64,000 nt of DNA from Actinomycetota bacterium (GCA_023382335.1 JAMCPM010000008.1:113667-177666); one strand, 5' to 3'. Positions 38,678 to 48,662 are shown, counted from the first letter of the stretch. Program-made: numbers and translations. The notes: generated by a model not told the origin, from the letters alone.

Positions 38678-40210
38678 CTATCCAGACCCTGCCGAAACCG
38701 CCTGCTGGAGCTGTGTCTCCTTGACCATGCCCTCATCCGGTCCGAACACCCGCCTGGTAACCGAGAATTCCTGGCTGAAGCCCGAGATCGAGATCGAGTC
38801 CACGGCGACCAGCTTCAGTGAATCCTTCCTGATGTAGAGCACCTGCAGCGTATTGGGGGTCTCGGCGTCGTGATTGAAGCTGCGAAAGCCGCCGCCGCCG
38901 GTCGATCCGGCATCGAGAAAGACCGTGCCTTTATCGACTGTGATCCCCTGCCGGTGCGTATGACCGTCGACCACCACCGATACCTTTCCGGCGAGCAAGA
39001 CGGCCTGCTTGGGATCGTGGACCGCGACCATGAAAGGCCGCGGCTTTTGGGCGTCGACCAGCCCGGCAATCCTCGCCGCCTCCTTGGCCTGGATGACATC
39101 GCTAGAGGGTTCCGGGGTGATGCTCAGGGCCGCGGGATCGGGAAAACCGCCGATGACCATATCGCCGGCTGTCTTGAATTCATCGCCCAGGACAGTGACC
39201 CCCGGCGTTTCCCGCATGGTCCTCGTCACCAGCGGCGTGTCGTGGTTGCCACCAATCCAGAAATATGGCACTGGTAGCGGCAGATAAGTCGCGGGATAGC
39301 CCATTTCAAAAGATGTCCCCAGATCGGTGAGATCGCCGGTATCGATGACAAAATCTGCATTGTAGAGCTTGACCGCAGATTTTGTCAGATCGGCGCCGGC
39401 AGCGCTCGAGTGCATGTCAGACACGTGCAGTACCCTTATCGTGTCTGCTTCCGGCGGCGCCTGCGGTATCTGATGCAGAGCGCTGACGGTCCGGTAAAGG
39501 CTGTCGGCGATCTCGGGAACCCGGTCCTCATAGGAGTTGAGGTTCGCCAGGGTCTGTTGCGAGAAATCGAGGATCTCCGGCGCATACGTCAGACCGCCCT
39601 CGTACCTGGGCTCGCTGAAGGCGCTGGTGTCATAGCTGGTATAGGCCATACCTCCCACGGCCACAGCCGTGAACAGGCCCAGGGCGGCTCCAGCCAGAGC
39701 CCATCGCCAGCGGCGCTGCAACAGTCCGGCGACCGCGGCCCCGACAAGCACCGTCACCAGGGCGACCCTGAGGATCAGCGAGCGCACGCCGGCGCCCACC
39801 GGGTCACGCCAGTTATCCAGAGCCTGCCGGGAGGGGGAACCGGGATCGGTGAGCTCGCCGACGTCGGCAACTGAGATCTCCTTGAGCGAGTAGTTAACGA
39901 CCGCGGGAGCGGTATGGGTGTCGGCCTCGATGGAACCCGCCGGCGGCAGATCGACGATCGATTTTCCGTGAAGGGCAGGCTTGAGCGAAAATTCGACGCG
40001 CACCGGCCCGATGGCGACTTCGGTCGAAGAGGACAGGATAAGCGCGAAATACGCGGCTATGACGGTCGCCGCGATCGTGACCAGTGTAAAGAGTACGCGC
40101 AGGCCCTTGATGAGCGCCGCACGCCCGCCGGGCGCGAAACTCGGAGTCGCCGGTGAAGGCGTCATACCGGAAGCGCCTGATGGCGTGGATTTATCGGAAG
40201 GGGCGGGCAT
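38678..40210 (-). CDS. Membrane-anchored calcineurin-like metallophosphoesterase
   Basis: A 510-residue protein. It has a Pro/Ser-rich N-terminus, a TM helix near 33-55, an extracytoplasmic region, a second TM pair near 145-195 (VTVLVGAAVAGLLQRRW, LFTAVAVGGMAYTS) and a C-terminal metallophosphoesterase domain. The metal-binding motifs are VLHVSDMHSS, VIDTGDLTDLG, WIGGNHDTP, MVAVHDP and VVDGHTHRQG, so both metal sites look complete. Substrates of such membrane phosphoesterases include lipid or UDP-sugar phosphates; here it lies between glycosyltransferase genes, which would fit envelope metabolism (inference). Confidence 0.85.
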   Translation of the reverse strand: MPAPSDKSTPSGASGMTPSPATPSFAPGGRAALIKGLRVLFTLVTIAATVIAAYFALILSSSTEVAIGPVRVEFSLKPALHGKSIVDLPPAGSIEADTHTAPAVVNYSLKEISVADVGELTDPGSPSRQALDNWRDPVGAGVRSLILRVALVTVLVGAAVAGLLQRRWRWALAGAALGLFTAVAVGGMAYTSYDTSAFSEPRYEGGLTYAPEILDFSQQTLANLNSYEDRVPEIADSLYRTVSALHQIPQAPPEADTIRVLHVSDMHSSAAGADLTKSAVKLYNADFVIDTGDLTDLGTSFEMGYPATYLPLPVPYFWIGGNHDTPLVTRTMRETPGVTVLGDEFKTAGDMVIGGFPDPAALSITPEPSSDVIQAKEAARIAGLVDAQKPRPFMVAVHDPKQAVLLAGKVSVVVDGHTHRQGITVDKGTVFLDAGSTGGGGFRSFNHDAETPNTLQVLYIRKDSLKLVAVDSISISGFSQEFSVTRRVFGPDEGMVKETQLQQAVSAGSG

Positions 40211-40288
40211 GTTTCCAGTTTAGCAAAAGTCAGGCAGAGCCCGACGGACGGCGCTGGAGAAGGCGGCCCGCCTATCGGAGGCCAAGAC

Positions 40289-40316
40289 AAAGGGAGCCGC
40301 GCAAGCGGCTCCCTTT
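40289..40316. terminator. Bidirectional-looking terminator after the small surface protein gene
   Basis: A 12-bp perfect stem (AAAGGGAGCCGC and complement) around GCAA is flanked by T-rich sequence on both strands (CCCTTTTC on plus, CTTTGTC on minus). It lies 32 bases past the stop of the gene ending at 40348. Confidence 0.75.
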
Positions 40317-40347
40317 TCAAATTCATTTATTCGTTCTGATTCCTAAA

Positions 40348-40581
40348 TTATGAACGGGCCTTCCGTGTCAGGAAGTAACCGGCCGCGATAAGACATGCGC
40401 CAGCCACGCCAAACACGCCGACCTCGGCGCCTGTCGTAGCTCCACCCGTAGTTCCGGTGCTTGCTCCGCCGGTCGCGCCATAGCCCTGAGCCATGGCCGA
40501 AACGTTCAAAGCCAGTACCATCATGGTGGCTACCACTGCACCGATGACAAGCAACATTACAATGCGCTTCTTACTCACCAT
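40348..40581 (-). CDS. Small exported protein with a degenerate sorting-signal-like C-terminus
   Basis: About 77 residues. A basic start (VSKKRIVMLLVIGAVVATMM) gives a signal peptide ending near AMAQ, followed by a short Gly/Thr/Ala spacer and the end TTGAEVGVFGVAGACLIAAG, YFLTRKARS. Hydrophobic span and basic tail match an LPxTG anchor, but the motif itself has decayed to ATTG. It has the same size and layout as the LPxTG proteins at 752-1093 and 2074-2571. GGGAGG lies just before ATG 40581. It may remain a two-helix membrane peptide. Confidence 0.6.
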   Translation of the reverse strand: MVSKKRIVMLLVIGAVVATMMVLALNVSAMAQGYGATGGASTGTTGGATTGAEVGVFGVAGACLIAAGYFLTRKARS

Positions 40582-40693
40582 CCACCTCCCTTCAGAGTTC
40601 CTTTGATCTGAGCGGGTTCTCGAACTTTCATACAATTTCTTCTTCCGGTACATCACCGGACACCGGTGATAGTATAGGAATACCTATTATTTT

Positions 40694-42484
40694 TCAACTG
40701 GGAGCCTGGTAATCCTTCAAGGTCCTCTCCCAAAGCCTTTGTTTTTCGGGAACAACCCTGTAAACCAGGTATTCCTCAACATTGCCGAAATCCACCGACC
40801 AGGGCAGTATTCCCCAGAAGTGGCCGTAAAAACCTGCCTTGGAGCTGAAACTTATGGTTCGTAACGGCAGCAGGCCCGAATAGCCGACGGTATCGATCAG
40901 CTCGACGCGCCGCTCCATCACCTCCGAGAACGGCCGCGGATCGGCCAGCGGCGATTGTATGATCAGATCGCCCTCGGCGACCTGCGTGTCCTTGGGAAGC
41001 TCCCTGAACCCCTGCCGCTCCATGTAGTAACGGAACCCGAACTCACCGACAAACCAGACCTGGTGTCCTTCGGCTGCGGCCGTGCTTCCATATGCGGCTC
41101 CCTGGTTTTGAGCAAAGGCGCGGTTGGCCGACGCCAGCTGATAATCGGCCCCGGCTACGAGAAAGCCCAGGCCGGCCGTAGCCAGGACCGCGGCCGCGAG
41201 GATGCGCCCGACAGCAAGGCCGTTTTCTGTGCGGTCCTCCGCACCACCGACGCCGTCGCGGTCCTCCGCATCGCGGTCGCCGGCGCGGTCCTCCGCCAGC
41301 CGCACGAACAGAAGGATCAGGGGCGCGAAGGCCGGCAGCAGATACCGCACCGACGCATAAGGCAAAAGGACAACCAGATAAAAGAGCACTCCGGCGAGCC
41401 ATAGCAGCAAAAGCACATCCCCCGCCTGCCGCTCGTGAACATGGTCGTCAAGCCGCTGCCACCCATCCGCGAAGATCTGATAGAGATAAAGGATCCCCAG
41501 GGGAATGAAAAGGATGGTCATGACCGCCGCGCCGGCGCTGTAGCTGCCGGTGAGGAACTGGAACAGCGCCGCGAACCAGAGTGGGACGATGAAGGCCAGA
41601 TAGACGGCGAAGTCCCAGCTCTTCCTCAGCAGCACCCTCATCAGCACTACGAAGAACACGACGGCGCCGCCGGCGGTGGCAAAGACGCTGGCTCCCTTCT
41701 GGACGATCGAATACCAGGCCAGCGGCGCGCCTACCCCGTAAGAGAGCCGTGGCAACACCCCCAGCACGTAATAATGCCAGACGGCATAACTGGCAAACGA
41801 GCTCAAGGGCAGGACGAACGGCAGTATCGCCAGCAGCGAAAGCTTCCGCCGCACCAGCGCATAGACAAACAGCAGAGGTATGACGCTAAGGACCTGGTAG
41901 GAAGTAAACACTCCCAGCGTGATCGCGATTCCACAGAGAGCCATCATCCAGAGACGGTTGCGGTCGAGCGCATAGACGTATAGTGTGACCGCCGCCAGCC
42001 AGAAAGCGACCCCGGGCATGTCGCTCATCAGCCCCTGGCTCATCACCATCGCCCCGGGCGTGGCTATGAACAGCAGAGCGGCCAGCAGGGCGTAGCGGGT
42101 ATATCTGCGCGCCAGGTAATACATTGATATCGCCGCGATCAGCGGGAAGACAAGGAAGGCGGCGTGGCCGGCTGTCTCCGACTCTCCCGCTACCTTGATG
42201 ACGATGGCGATATATGACGGCACCAGCGGTGGATGGGTATCGAGGAACTCAGCGTTCTCCTGGCCGAAGAAAGTATAATCGTGCAGCACCGTCTGCAGCG
42301 GCTGGTCCAGCCGGGCGCGCGCCAGTTCGATGAAGCCGGCGTCATCCATGTGGAAGGGACGGGCCAGAAACGGCAGCATCAACAGCAGGGTGAAGGCGGC
42401 AACAATGATGACTTCAGTTCGGACCGGCAGCCCGCCTGTCATCATCCTCCTGAATGTCGATCGCCCGGACCCGGTATCAGCCAC
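40694..42484 (-). CDS. GT-C membrane glycosyltransferase (ArnT/PMT-like)
   Basis: A 596-residue polytopic protein with about 11 to 12 helices and the first-loop acidic pair HMDDAGFIELAR, then LDTHPPLVPSYIAI and ARRYTRYALLAALLFIATPG, typical of the ArnT/dolichyl-phosphate-mannose transferase group (GT39/GT83). A short low-complexity insert (EDRAGDRDAEDRDGVGG) lies in a cytosolic loop and is encoded by repeated GCGGTCCTCCGC units. It overlaps the preceding gene by eight bases (GTGGCTGA), so the two paralogues are translated together. Sugar and acceptor are unknown. Confidence 0.82.
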   Translation of the reverse strand: MADTGSGRSTFRRMMTGGLPVRTEVIIVAAFTLLLMLPFLARPFHMDDAGFIELARARLDQPLQTVLHDYTFFGQENAEFLDTHPPLVPSYIAIVIKVAGESETAGHAAFLVFPLIAAISMYYLARRYTRYALLAALLFIATPGAMVMSQGLMSDMPGVAFWLAAVTLYVYALDRNRLWMMALCGIAITLGVFTSYQVLSVIPLLFVYALVRRKLSLLAILPFVLPLSSFASYAVWHYYVLGVLPRLSYGVGAPLAWYSIVQKGASVFATAGGAVVFFVVLMRVLLRKSWDFAVYLAFIVPLWFAALFQFLTGSYSAGAAVMTILFIPLGILYLYQIFADGWQRLDDHVHERQAGDVLLLLWLAGVLFYLVVLLPYASVRYLLPAFAPLILLFVRLAEDRAGDRDAEDRDGVGGAEDRTENGLAVGRILAAAVLATAGLGFLVAGADYQLASANRAFAQNQGAAYGSTAAAEGHQVWFVGEFGFRYYMERQGFRELPKDTQVAEGDLIIQSPLADPRPFSEVMERRVELIDTVGYSGLLPLRTISFSSKAGFYGHFWGILPWSVDFGNVEEYLVYRVVPEKQRLWERTLKDYQAPS

Positions 42485-44159
42485 CGCTGCCCTCCTGAGG
42501 CTGAGCTTTCCAGTCGAGCTGATCCTCTTCGATCACGTCGAGTTTGTCGGTGGCAAAGGAAAACGGCAGCGGGCCGACGGAGTTGCCGTAGAAACCGGCG
42601 CCCGCCCAGGGATTCATGATCCGGACCGGGAAGCCGTCCTCGACATCGAACCGGTTGAGCGTCGTGTAGAAACCAGCCGGCAGCGGCGCCACCAGACCGT
42701 TTGAGGCGAGATACGAGGTCACGACGATGTCGCCCGGACTTGCTTTGGAGTGGACTCCGAGGTATTCGAAGCCGTCTTTTTCCATGTAATAACGGAAGCC
42801 GAATTCTCCCAGCGCCCAGAGCCTGGTGGGATCGCCTGCATATTTTTCCTGCATCTGCGCGGCGACGGTGCGGTAGGAATTCGCCAGGCGGTAATCGGCG
42901 ATCGAGGTGGCAAGCCCCGCCGCCAGAGTCAAGGCCAGCGTTGCCACCACGAACGAGGTCCGCAGCCGCGGCCGCATCGGCCAGAGGTCCTCGATGCCGC
43001 GGACGAAAAGCAATATGACCGGGGCAAAAAGCGGCAGCAGATGCCTGACGGCGACGTAGGGAAGCGAGGTCGTGCCGGCGTATACAGCCGCCACGGCTGC
43101 GAACCAGGAAAAGAGAAACATGGCGTCGATGGAGCCCTTCCGGCGTTTGACCAGGTTCCAGGCTTCCGATACGGCTGAGGAAAACAGGCCGTAGAATATG
43201 CAGTAGCCGGCGACCGCGAGCGCCGATACCTGTATTCCCTGCCACAAGGTCAGGTCACCCTTGGCCACATAATAAACGGCCACCCAGGTTATCAGGGGAG
43301 GCAGCAGCGCAAACGCGGCCAGCAGATCGACCTTGCGGCGCAGGTACAGGACCCAGGCTGAAAGAGGGAAGAAGATCGAGCCGCCAATAAATACGAACAG
43401 CGAACGAATCTGCGAATTGGTATTGAAGTCAACCACGTAATTGATCGCCGGCGCGCGGCCGTATCGCTGACCGATGTAGAAGCGCCACCAGCCGTAGGCG
43501 GCCGCCGGAATCACAAAAGCGGCAAAGACCCGCAGCCGGAACCTCCATTTGAGGATGGCGTAAACCGCCAGAATCGCCGCCAGCTCCAGAGCCTGGGCAA
43601 AGATCATGATCGAGGCGGCCATCGCCAGCCCGGAGAGGATCAGCAGCTTCCAGTCATCCCTGTCCAAGCCCCAGACGAAAAGGGCGGTGGCCGCGAGCCA
43701 AAGGGCCACCCCCGGCAGATTCCCCATGACCGTATGTGACAGCACCATGAATCCGGGAGTGAAGACCAGCAACAGGCTGGCAATCATCGGGTGCCTGGTA
43801 AACCTGCGGCCCAAAGAATACATGGAGACGGCGGCGATCAGCGGGAACAACACAAAGGCGCCGTGCAGCAGCACCTCGCTCTCGCCTCCGATCTTCATGA
43901 ACGCAGCCATATAATATGAGAGCAGCGGCGGATGCCGGAAGACCATGACAGCCCGGTAGACGCCGCGCTCCTGATAATCCACGAAGTTGAATTGCAGCGG
44001 GTCCTGGACCGTGACCCTGGCCTGGTCGATGAAATCGCGGTCGTCCCAGTGAAACGCCTGGTTGATGAAAGGGATGGTAAGAACCAGAACCACCGCAGCC
44101 AGGATCGTTATATCCCTGGCGCCGGCATTATGTACCCACTTGAGAAATAACTGTTTCAA
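42477..44159 (-). CDS. GT-C membrane glycosyltransferase (ArnT/PMT-like)
   Basis: A 560-residue paralogue of the next gene, with AFHWDDRDFIDQARV (acidic pair), FRHPPLLSYYMAAFMKIGGE, GRRFTRHPMIASLLLVFTPG and TSLPYVAVRHLLPLFAPVIL. The shared order of motifs and of the C-terminal extracytoplasmic domain (FGFRYYMEKDGFEYLG, compare FGFRYYMERQGFREL in the neighbour) shows a tandem duplication. Both probably add sugars from a lipid-linked donor to a wall polymer or protein. No close promoter was identified; about 100 bases separate it from the glycoside hydrolase gene ahead. Confidence 0.82.
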   Translation of the reverse strand: MKQLFLKWVHNAGARDITILAAVVLVLTIPFINQAFHWDDRDFIDQARVTVQDPLQFNFVDYQERGVYRAVMVFRHPPLLSYYMAAFMKIGGESEVLLHGAFVLFPLIAAVSMYSLGRRFTRHPMIASLLLVFTPGFMVLSHTVMGNLPGVALWLAATALFVWGLDRDDWKLLILSGLAMAASIMIFAQALELAAILAVYAILKWRFRLRVFAAFVIPAAAYGWWRFYIGQRYGRAPAINYVVDFNTNSQIRSLFVFIGGSIFFPLSAWVLYLRRKVDLLAAFALLPPLITWVAVYYVAKGDLTLWQGIQVSALAVAGYCIFYGLFSSAVSEAWNLVKRRKGSIDAMFLFSWFAAVAAVYAGTTSLPYVAVRHLLPLFAPVILLFVRGIEDLWPMRPRLRTSFVVATLALTLAAGLATSIADYRLANSYRTVAAQMQEKYAGDPTRLWALGEFGFRYYMEKDGFEYLGVHSKASPGDIVVTSYLASNGLVAPLPAGFYTTLNRFDVEDGFPVRIMNPWAGAGFYGNSVGPLPFSFATDKLDVIEEDQLDWKAQPQEGSGG

Positions 44160-44261
44160 GGCATCACGAAGAAGGTAATCGGTGTCCGAAAATCACTCAC
44201 GGAAAAGATAATACTATGCCAGACGGCAAGTAGCTGCCTGTAAAGGCGATTCACTGTTATG

Positions 44262-46169
44262 CTACCTGGCGCCGGTCAACCGTGCATATGCGTCATAGGA
44301 CGGCTTGGTGGAAAGATCCTCCCGGATCAATCCGACCGCGTATCTCACGTCGAAGGCGTACCACCAGAACACCTTTTTCACCTGGGGGAAAGCAGCCGAC
44401 TGCTCGAAAGCTATCCTGAGAGCCGCCGCCTGGCCTTCCTCGGTCAGATTGCCGGCATAGGGGTCGCCGGAATCGGCGCTGGCGTACGAAGTCTCCGTCA
44501 GCCAGACATCCCGGCCCGAGTCCCCATAACGCCGCATGACGTCCGTGACTCGGCTGAGCCGGTCGCTATACCATCTCGGATCGGGAAAAGAATAGCTGGC
44601 ATAGATATCGGGAAGTTGACCCTGGGCGGTCAGCATGCGCCATTGGTAAGTATGTATGTTGAGCACGTCAAAATATTTTGAGTATGGATCGGGGTCGCCC
44701 GGATTCCGGGCTTTGATGTTTTCGTACAGGTCCTCGACGCCCTGCCAGACAGTCTGCCGCTGGACCCCCGGGTCGGTCCGCGGGGTCGCATAAGCCGGAG
44801 GCACGTCGTCGCCGGTGGCGCCATTGAGGACCGTGCAGTAGTCACAGGCCGCCTTAACCCGGTCGTGTCCGGCTTTGAGCAGATCGACATACTGGTCCAG
44901 CGTTCCCAACCAGCCGGCAAAGAAGAGACTTCCTTCCGACTGGACGATCCTGCCAACATTGTATTCATGCCCCATCTCGAAGTCAGTGACGCCGTAGCCG
45001 TCGTCCCAACCCAACTGCTGAGCCAGCCCGCCTCCCGGCATGTACCTCTTTACCGCTGCCTCGACGAAGCGGGCGTAATCGGCGTTGTCGACCGGCGGAT
45101 AGGCATATGAGTCCTGCTCGAAGCGATGCTCGGGAGCAACAGCCCATGCCGGAGCAAGAACCAGCCCGGCGACGACCTTGAGACCGCGCTGCCTGGCGGC
45201 GTATACGATGGCGTCATAGAAGTCCCAGCTGAAACTGCCCGGACCCTGGGCCTGGATATCGTTCCAGGGAATAAAGACCCGCACGTATTTTGCACCGGCA
45301 GCCTGCAACAAGTCGAAACGGGCGCTCATCACGGGGGAAAGCTCCGCGCTCGCCAGCTGCTCCGGAGCGAGCAGCACACTGCCGCGATAGATGCCGTTAT
45401 CGTCCTCATGGTCGAGCGACCACGCCGGCGCATTTAAAGTCTGCCAGCTGCCGACATAAACGCGGTCGTTGCCCGAGCCGGAAAAATCGTCGTGGAGCAC
45501 CGCCTTGCCGGTGCTGTCATCCGTGAGGGCGACGTCATCAAACGAGGCCGCCGCGAAGCTGACCTTCAACCCTGCCGCTCCGTTTCCGGCCGGCCGGGCG
45601 ATCCCATCAGCCGGCGTCTTCCTCACCCCGTCGATAAATATATGGACACGGTCTTCCGTCACCTGCGCCTTGAGGTCGTGCCAGGTGCCGATGGCGAAGC
45701 TTCCGGCCTCGATGCCGCCGGCCACGGAAACCTTGGAGGCAACATCGGTAAGCCGCCAGCGCTCCTGTCCGGGCGAAATCAAAAGAACGTAACCATTGTT
45801 CTTGCCGTCGCCGAGAAAGGCGATCCCGGCGCCACCCGCAGCCGACGAGATGCGATCGACCCGCACCCGCGCTTCGAATGTGAAGCTGGAAAGACCGGCG
45901 GCCTCGGGGCGCAGCGATGCATTCTGGTAAAGGATATCCGAAAGGCCGGTGTTGACGCCAAAGAAATCAGAATCGCGGATCTCGGGTTTAAGCGGCGCCG
46001 GCGGCGGCGGATCGCCGGCCACCGCCGCCGGGTCGTTCGAAGCCTGGCCGCCACAGCCTGACTGGATAAGGATCACCGGCGCCAAAAGCAGGGCAAGCAG
46101 GAAGGGGACGGCCATAACCGCCGGCGCCGGAATGCCCATTCTGCCTTTATGTCCTGAATTCCTATCCAT
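44262..46169 (-). CDS. Secreted lipoprotein with a LamG-like domain and a TIM-barrel glycoside hydrolase domain
   Basis: About 635 residues. The signal peptide (MAVPFLLALLLAPVILI) ends in lipobox QSGC. Residues about 70-260 look like a concanavalin/LamG-type binding domain (FTFEARVRVDRISS, GTWHDLKAQVTEDRVHIFID). The rest is a clan-A TIM barrel (FDLLQAAGAKYVRVFIPWND, GLKVVAGLVLAPAWA) with likely acid/base Glu in FEMGHEYNVGR and nucleophile Glu in VWLTETSYAS. It resembles GH39/GH5-type enzymes; the substrate is unknown. I start at ATG 46169; the first part of the longer frame lacks signal character. The epimerase gene diverges 25 bases away. Confidence 0.72.
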   Translation of the reverse strand: MDRNSGHKGRMGIPAPAVMAVPFLLALLLAPVILIQSGCGGQASNDPAAVAGDPPPPAPLKPEIRDSDFFGVNTGLSDILYQNASLRPEAAGLSSFTFEARVRVDRISSAAGGAGIAFLGDGKNNGYVLLISPGQERWRLTDVASKVSVAGGIEAGSFAIGTWHDLKAQVTEDRVHIFIDGVRKTPADGIARPAGNGAAGLKVSFAAASFDDVALTDDSTGKAVLHDDFSGSGNDRVYVGSWQTLNAPAWSLDHEDDNGIYRGSVLLAPEQLASAELSPVMSARFDLLQAAGAKYVRVFIPWNDIQAQGPGSFSWDFYDAIVYAARQRGLKVVAGLVLAPAWAVAPEHRFEQDSYAYPPVDNADYARFVEAAVKRYMPGGGLAQQLGWDDGYGVTDFEMGHEYNVGRIVQSEGSLFFAGWLGTLDQYVDLLKAGHDRVKAACDYCTVLNGATGDDVPPAYATPRTDPGVQRQTVWQGVEDLYENIKARNPGDPDPYSKYFDVLNIHTYQWRMLTAQGQLPDIYASYSFPDPRWYSDRLSRVTDVMRRYGDSGRDVWLTETSYASADSGDPYAGNLTEEGQAAALRIAFEQSAAFPQVKKVFWWYAFDVRYAVGLIREDLSTKPSYDAYARLTGAR

Positions 46170-46194
46170 AATCCGGTCTGTTATTGTAGCTTCG

Positions 46195-47112
46195 ATGAGA
46201 ATCCTGATAACAGGCGGAGCCGGTTTCATCGGCTCCCATACCGCCGAGCTGTTCGTGAAAGAGGGTCACGATGTGACTGTCGTTGATGATTTCTCTTCCG
46301 GCAGCAAGTCAAACCTGGATGCGGTCGCCGGCGAGATCGAACTGGTCGAACAGGACATCCGCGATACCTCCGCCCTTTCCCGGGCCTGTAAAGATTGTGA
46401 CGTAATCCTGCATCTTGCAGCTATTTCTTCCGTGGAAAAATCAATCGAGGACCCTCTGGCGACCCACGAGGTGAATACCGGCGGCTGTTTAAGTGTGATG
46501 GAAGCCGCCAGAGAAAACAAGGTTAGCCGGGTCATATTCTCCAGCTCGGCGGCGGTCTACGGAGACGATCCGGAGCTGCCGAAGACTGAGTCCTCGCCTG
46601 TGCTTCCTCTCTCTCCCTATGCCTGGCACAAGCTGACCGGAGAGTTCTACGGCCGCAACTACCGCGAGTTACACGGGATCGATTTCCTGGCGCTGCGTTA
46701 TTTTAACGTCTATGGTCTCCGCCAGGATCCCGCTTCACCGTACTCCGGAGTACTGACGATCTTCATGAACCGCGCCAAGAGGAATGAGCCGCTGACGATC
46801 TTCGGCGATGGCTCTCAGACGCGCGACTTCATCCATGTCTCGGATATCGCCCGCGTGAACCTTCTGGCCGCCGGCGCCGCCGGTCCGCTTCCCGGGATCA
46901 TCAATGTCTCACGCGGCATCGAGACCAGTATTCTCGAGGCAGCCCAGCTGATCCGCGCCGCAGCCGGCAGCAGGAGCGAGATCGTTTTCGGGGAGGCCCG
47001 CAAAGGCGACATCCGCCGTTCTTTTGCCTCGAATGAAATGCTGGGGTCTACCCTTGGCTACACGCCGGGGGTCTCGATCGAAGCCGGCCTCGAAAGCCTT
47101 CTGGAAGAATAG
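46195..47112 (+). CDS. NAD-dependent sugar-nucleotide epimerase/dehydratase (UDP-glucose 4-epimerase type)
   Basis: A 305-residue extended short-chain dehydrogenase. It has the NAD motif ILITGGAGFIGSHTAELF, the DDFSSG and HLAAISSVEKSIEDP segments, the catalytic Ser in FSSSAAVYGD and the YAWHKL (YxxxK) pair, plus the substrate-side RYFNVYGLRQDP and GDGSQTRDFIHVSDIA. This set fits UDP-glucose 4-epimerase-like or related enzymes making UDP-sugars for surface polysaccharide. A longer open frame begins at 45949, but its extra codons are antisense to the hydrolase gene and are not used. Start ATG 46195. Confidence 0.9.
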   Translation: MRILITGGAGFIGSHTAELFVKEGHDVTVVDDFSSGSKSNLDAVAGEIELVEQDIRDTSALSRACKDCDVILHLAAISSVEKSIEDPLATHEVNTGGCLSVMEAARENKVSRVIFSSSAAVYGDDPELPKTESSPVLPLSPYAWHKLTGEFYGRNYRELHGIDFLALRYFNVYGLRQDPASPYSGVLTIFMNRAKRNEPLTIFGDGSQTRDFIHVSDIARVNLLAAGAAGPLPGIINVSRGIETSILEAAQLIRAAAGSRSEIVFGEARKGDIRRSFASNEMLGSTLGYTPGVSIEAGLESLLEE

Positions 47113-47165
47113 GCCTGCGGGGCCGGCCGGCTGGAAGCTGACTTAGCCGGTCCCCGATGCCGCAG

Positions 47166-48662
47166 CTACTGCACGCGCGGATCGACGTGCCAGCTGCCGG
47201 TAGCGTCAAGCGAAGCCACGAAGTTGGTCACTCTGAAGGAAAAAACGCCGGGCGGGATCCTGTAGGTGATGGCGGCGCTCCGCTCCGCTCCGGTCTCGAT
47301 GGGGCCTACATCAAGCGGCAGAGGGGTCAGAACCTGAACGCCGGCGCTGGCAAGGCTGGCGCTGATCGAACTCTGCAGGGCCTGGCCGCCACCGACATTC
47401 GAAAGACCGTAATCCACGGTCAGTTTCCCGGAGAGGTAATCGGCGTAACTGGCCCACGTGGCTCCATGCATATGGACCTCTACCGAGGGCTCGGCGGCGG
47501 TTCCGCCGGTGAACCACGAAGTCACTACCGACTCGGCGGGTTTGTCACGCACCGTGTAGCCGGTGTCGCCAGGGCCTCCGACAGCGTTATCCACAGCCCA
47601 ATCCCAGAAGAAGGCGCCTGCAAGCCACTGCTTGTCGGAAAGGACCCGGAAGGCCGCTTCGAAGGCGCGCGACTGATTGTAGCCGTCATATTCTCCCGGC
47701 GAGCAATCCCAGGGAGTCAGGCCGACATACTTGATGCTGCGATAGCCCAACTCGGTGAGGATGACCGGCTTGTTCCAGTGGGCCTGCCAGTTCTCGATGC
47801 GCGACATCCAGTTTGCCTCGCCATAATATCCGTGGTAGTCAGTCCAGCCCAGCATCAGATCTTCAACCGAGGGCTCGGCCAGGTCGCTCAAGGGGAAGTA
47901 CATATCCAGCCCCAGATAATCGAGCAATCCCGCAAAACTGACGCTGTCAAAATCGTTGAGGCTGGCGGCGTACGTGAGCGGCCCCTGGTACCGGGCCCTG
48001 ACGTTGGCGATGATACCGGCCCAATAGCCGTAGTTGTTCGCCCTGTCGATACTCGCCAGCTCGGTGCCGACAGCCAGCATCTCGACATTATGAGCCTGAG
48101 CCAGCGCCGCATATTGGTTGATGACCTGATCATAATTTGCGAACCAGCTGGCGGCGTCTGCCGGCTGGATGTCCACCCGTGAGGTGCCGTCGATGACGTC
48201 GATGTGCGGCTTGAGCAGAACCTTGAGACCCCTTGCATGCGCATCGTCGATGGCCCGGGCAACGGCTTCGTCAGTGGCGGCCCGGTTGTCCGGCACGCCG
48301 ATCTCGCTGCCGGTTGCGCTCGACATATATTTTGTGGGCACGATCGCGACCCAGTTGGCGCCGGTCGACGCCATGCGCGTCAGCGACTCACCGGAAGCCT
48401 CGCTCTGATAATCGTCCCGTTGCCACGAGGGATAGTTGAAGCCGCGGACCGTCCAGGGAATCGATGGCGCCACGGATGACACGATGGAAGACTGAGGGGC
48501 CAGCGTGGTATCGGGTGATGTGGTGGCCGCAGAAGCTGTTTCGGGTGTTCCGGGAAAAGTCAGTCCGCCCCCACTCTGGGAGACGAACGCGGCTGTAGCG
48601 ACGAGCGCCAGAAGGAAAAACCCCCGCGCGGCGAACACTGCTTGTCGGCAAATTACTCTCAT
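47166..48662 (-). CDS. Secreted TIM-barrel glycoside hydrolase (GH113-like)
   Basis: A 498-residue exported enzyme. A signal peptide (GFFLLALVATAAFVSQSGGG) is followed by a Thr/Ser-rich linker, then the barrel: GFNYPSWQRDDYQSEASGES, STGANWVAIVPTKYM, LKVLLKPHIDVIDG, the acid/base region MLAVGTELASID and the nucleophile region PVILTELGYRSI, as in GH113-type mannanase relatives. The C-terminal 110 residues look like a beta-sandwich (VDYGLSNVGGGQALQSSISA). No anchor is seen. With the hydrolase at 44262 it suggests turnover of an extracellular polymer made by the neighbouring transferases. Confidence 0.78.
   Translation of the reverse strand: MRVICRQAVFAARGFFLLALVATAAFVSQSGGGLTFPGTPETASAATTSPDTTLAPQSSIVSSVAPSIPWTVRGFNYPSWQRDDYQSEASGESLTRMASTGANWVAIVPTKYMSSATGSEIGVPDNRAATDEAVARAIDDAHARGLKVLLKPHIDVIDGTSRVDIQPADAASWFANYDQVINQYAALAQAHNVEMLAVGTELASIDRANNYGYWAGIIANVRARYQGPLTYAASLNDFDSVSFAGLLDYLGLDMYFPLSDLAEPSVEDLMLGWTDYHGYYGEANWMSRIENWQAHWNKPVILTELGYRSIKYVGLTPWDCSPGEYDGYNQSRAFEAAFRVLSDKQWLAGAFFWDWAVDNAVGGPGDTGYTVRDKPAESVVTSWFTGGTAAEPSVEVHMHGATWASYADYLSGKLTVDYGLSNVGGGQALQSSISASLASAGVQVLTPLPLDVGPIETGAERSAAITYRIPPGVFSFRVTNFVASLDATGSWHVDPRVQ

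Noticed and set aside
45949..46194. N-terminal extension of the epimerase
   Set aside because: The NAD-binding motif begins directly after ATG 46195; the upstream codons are antisense to the signal region of the hydrolase gene.
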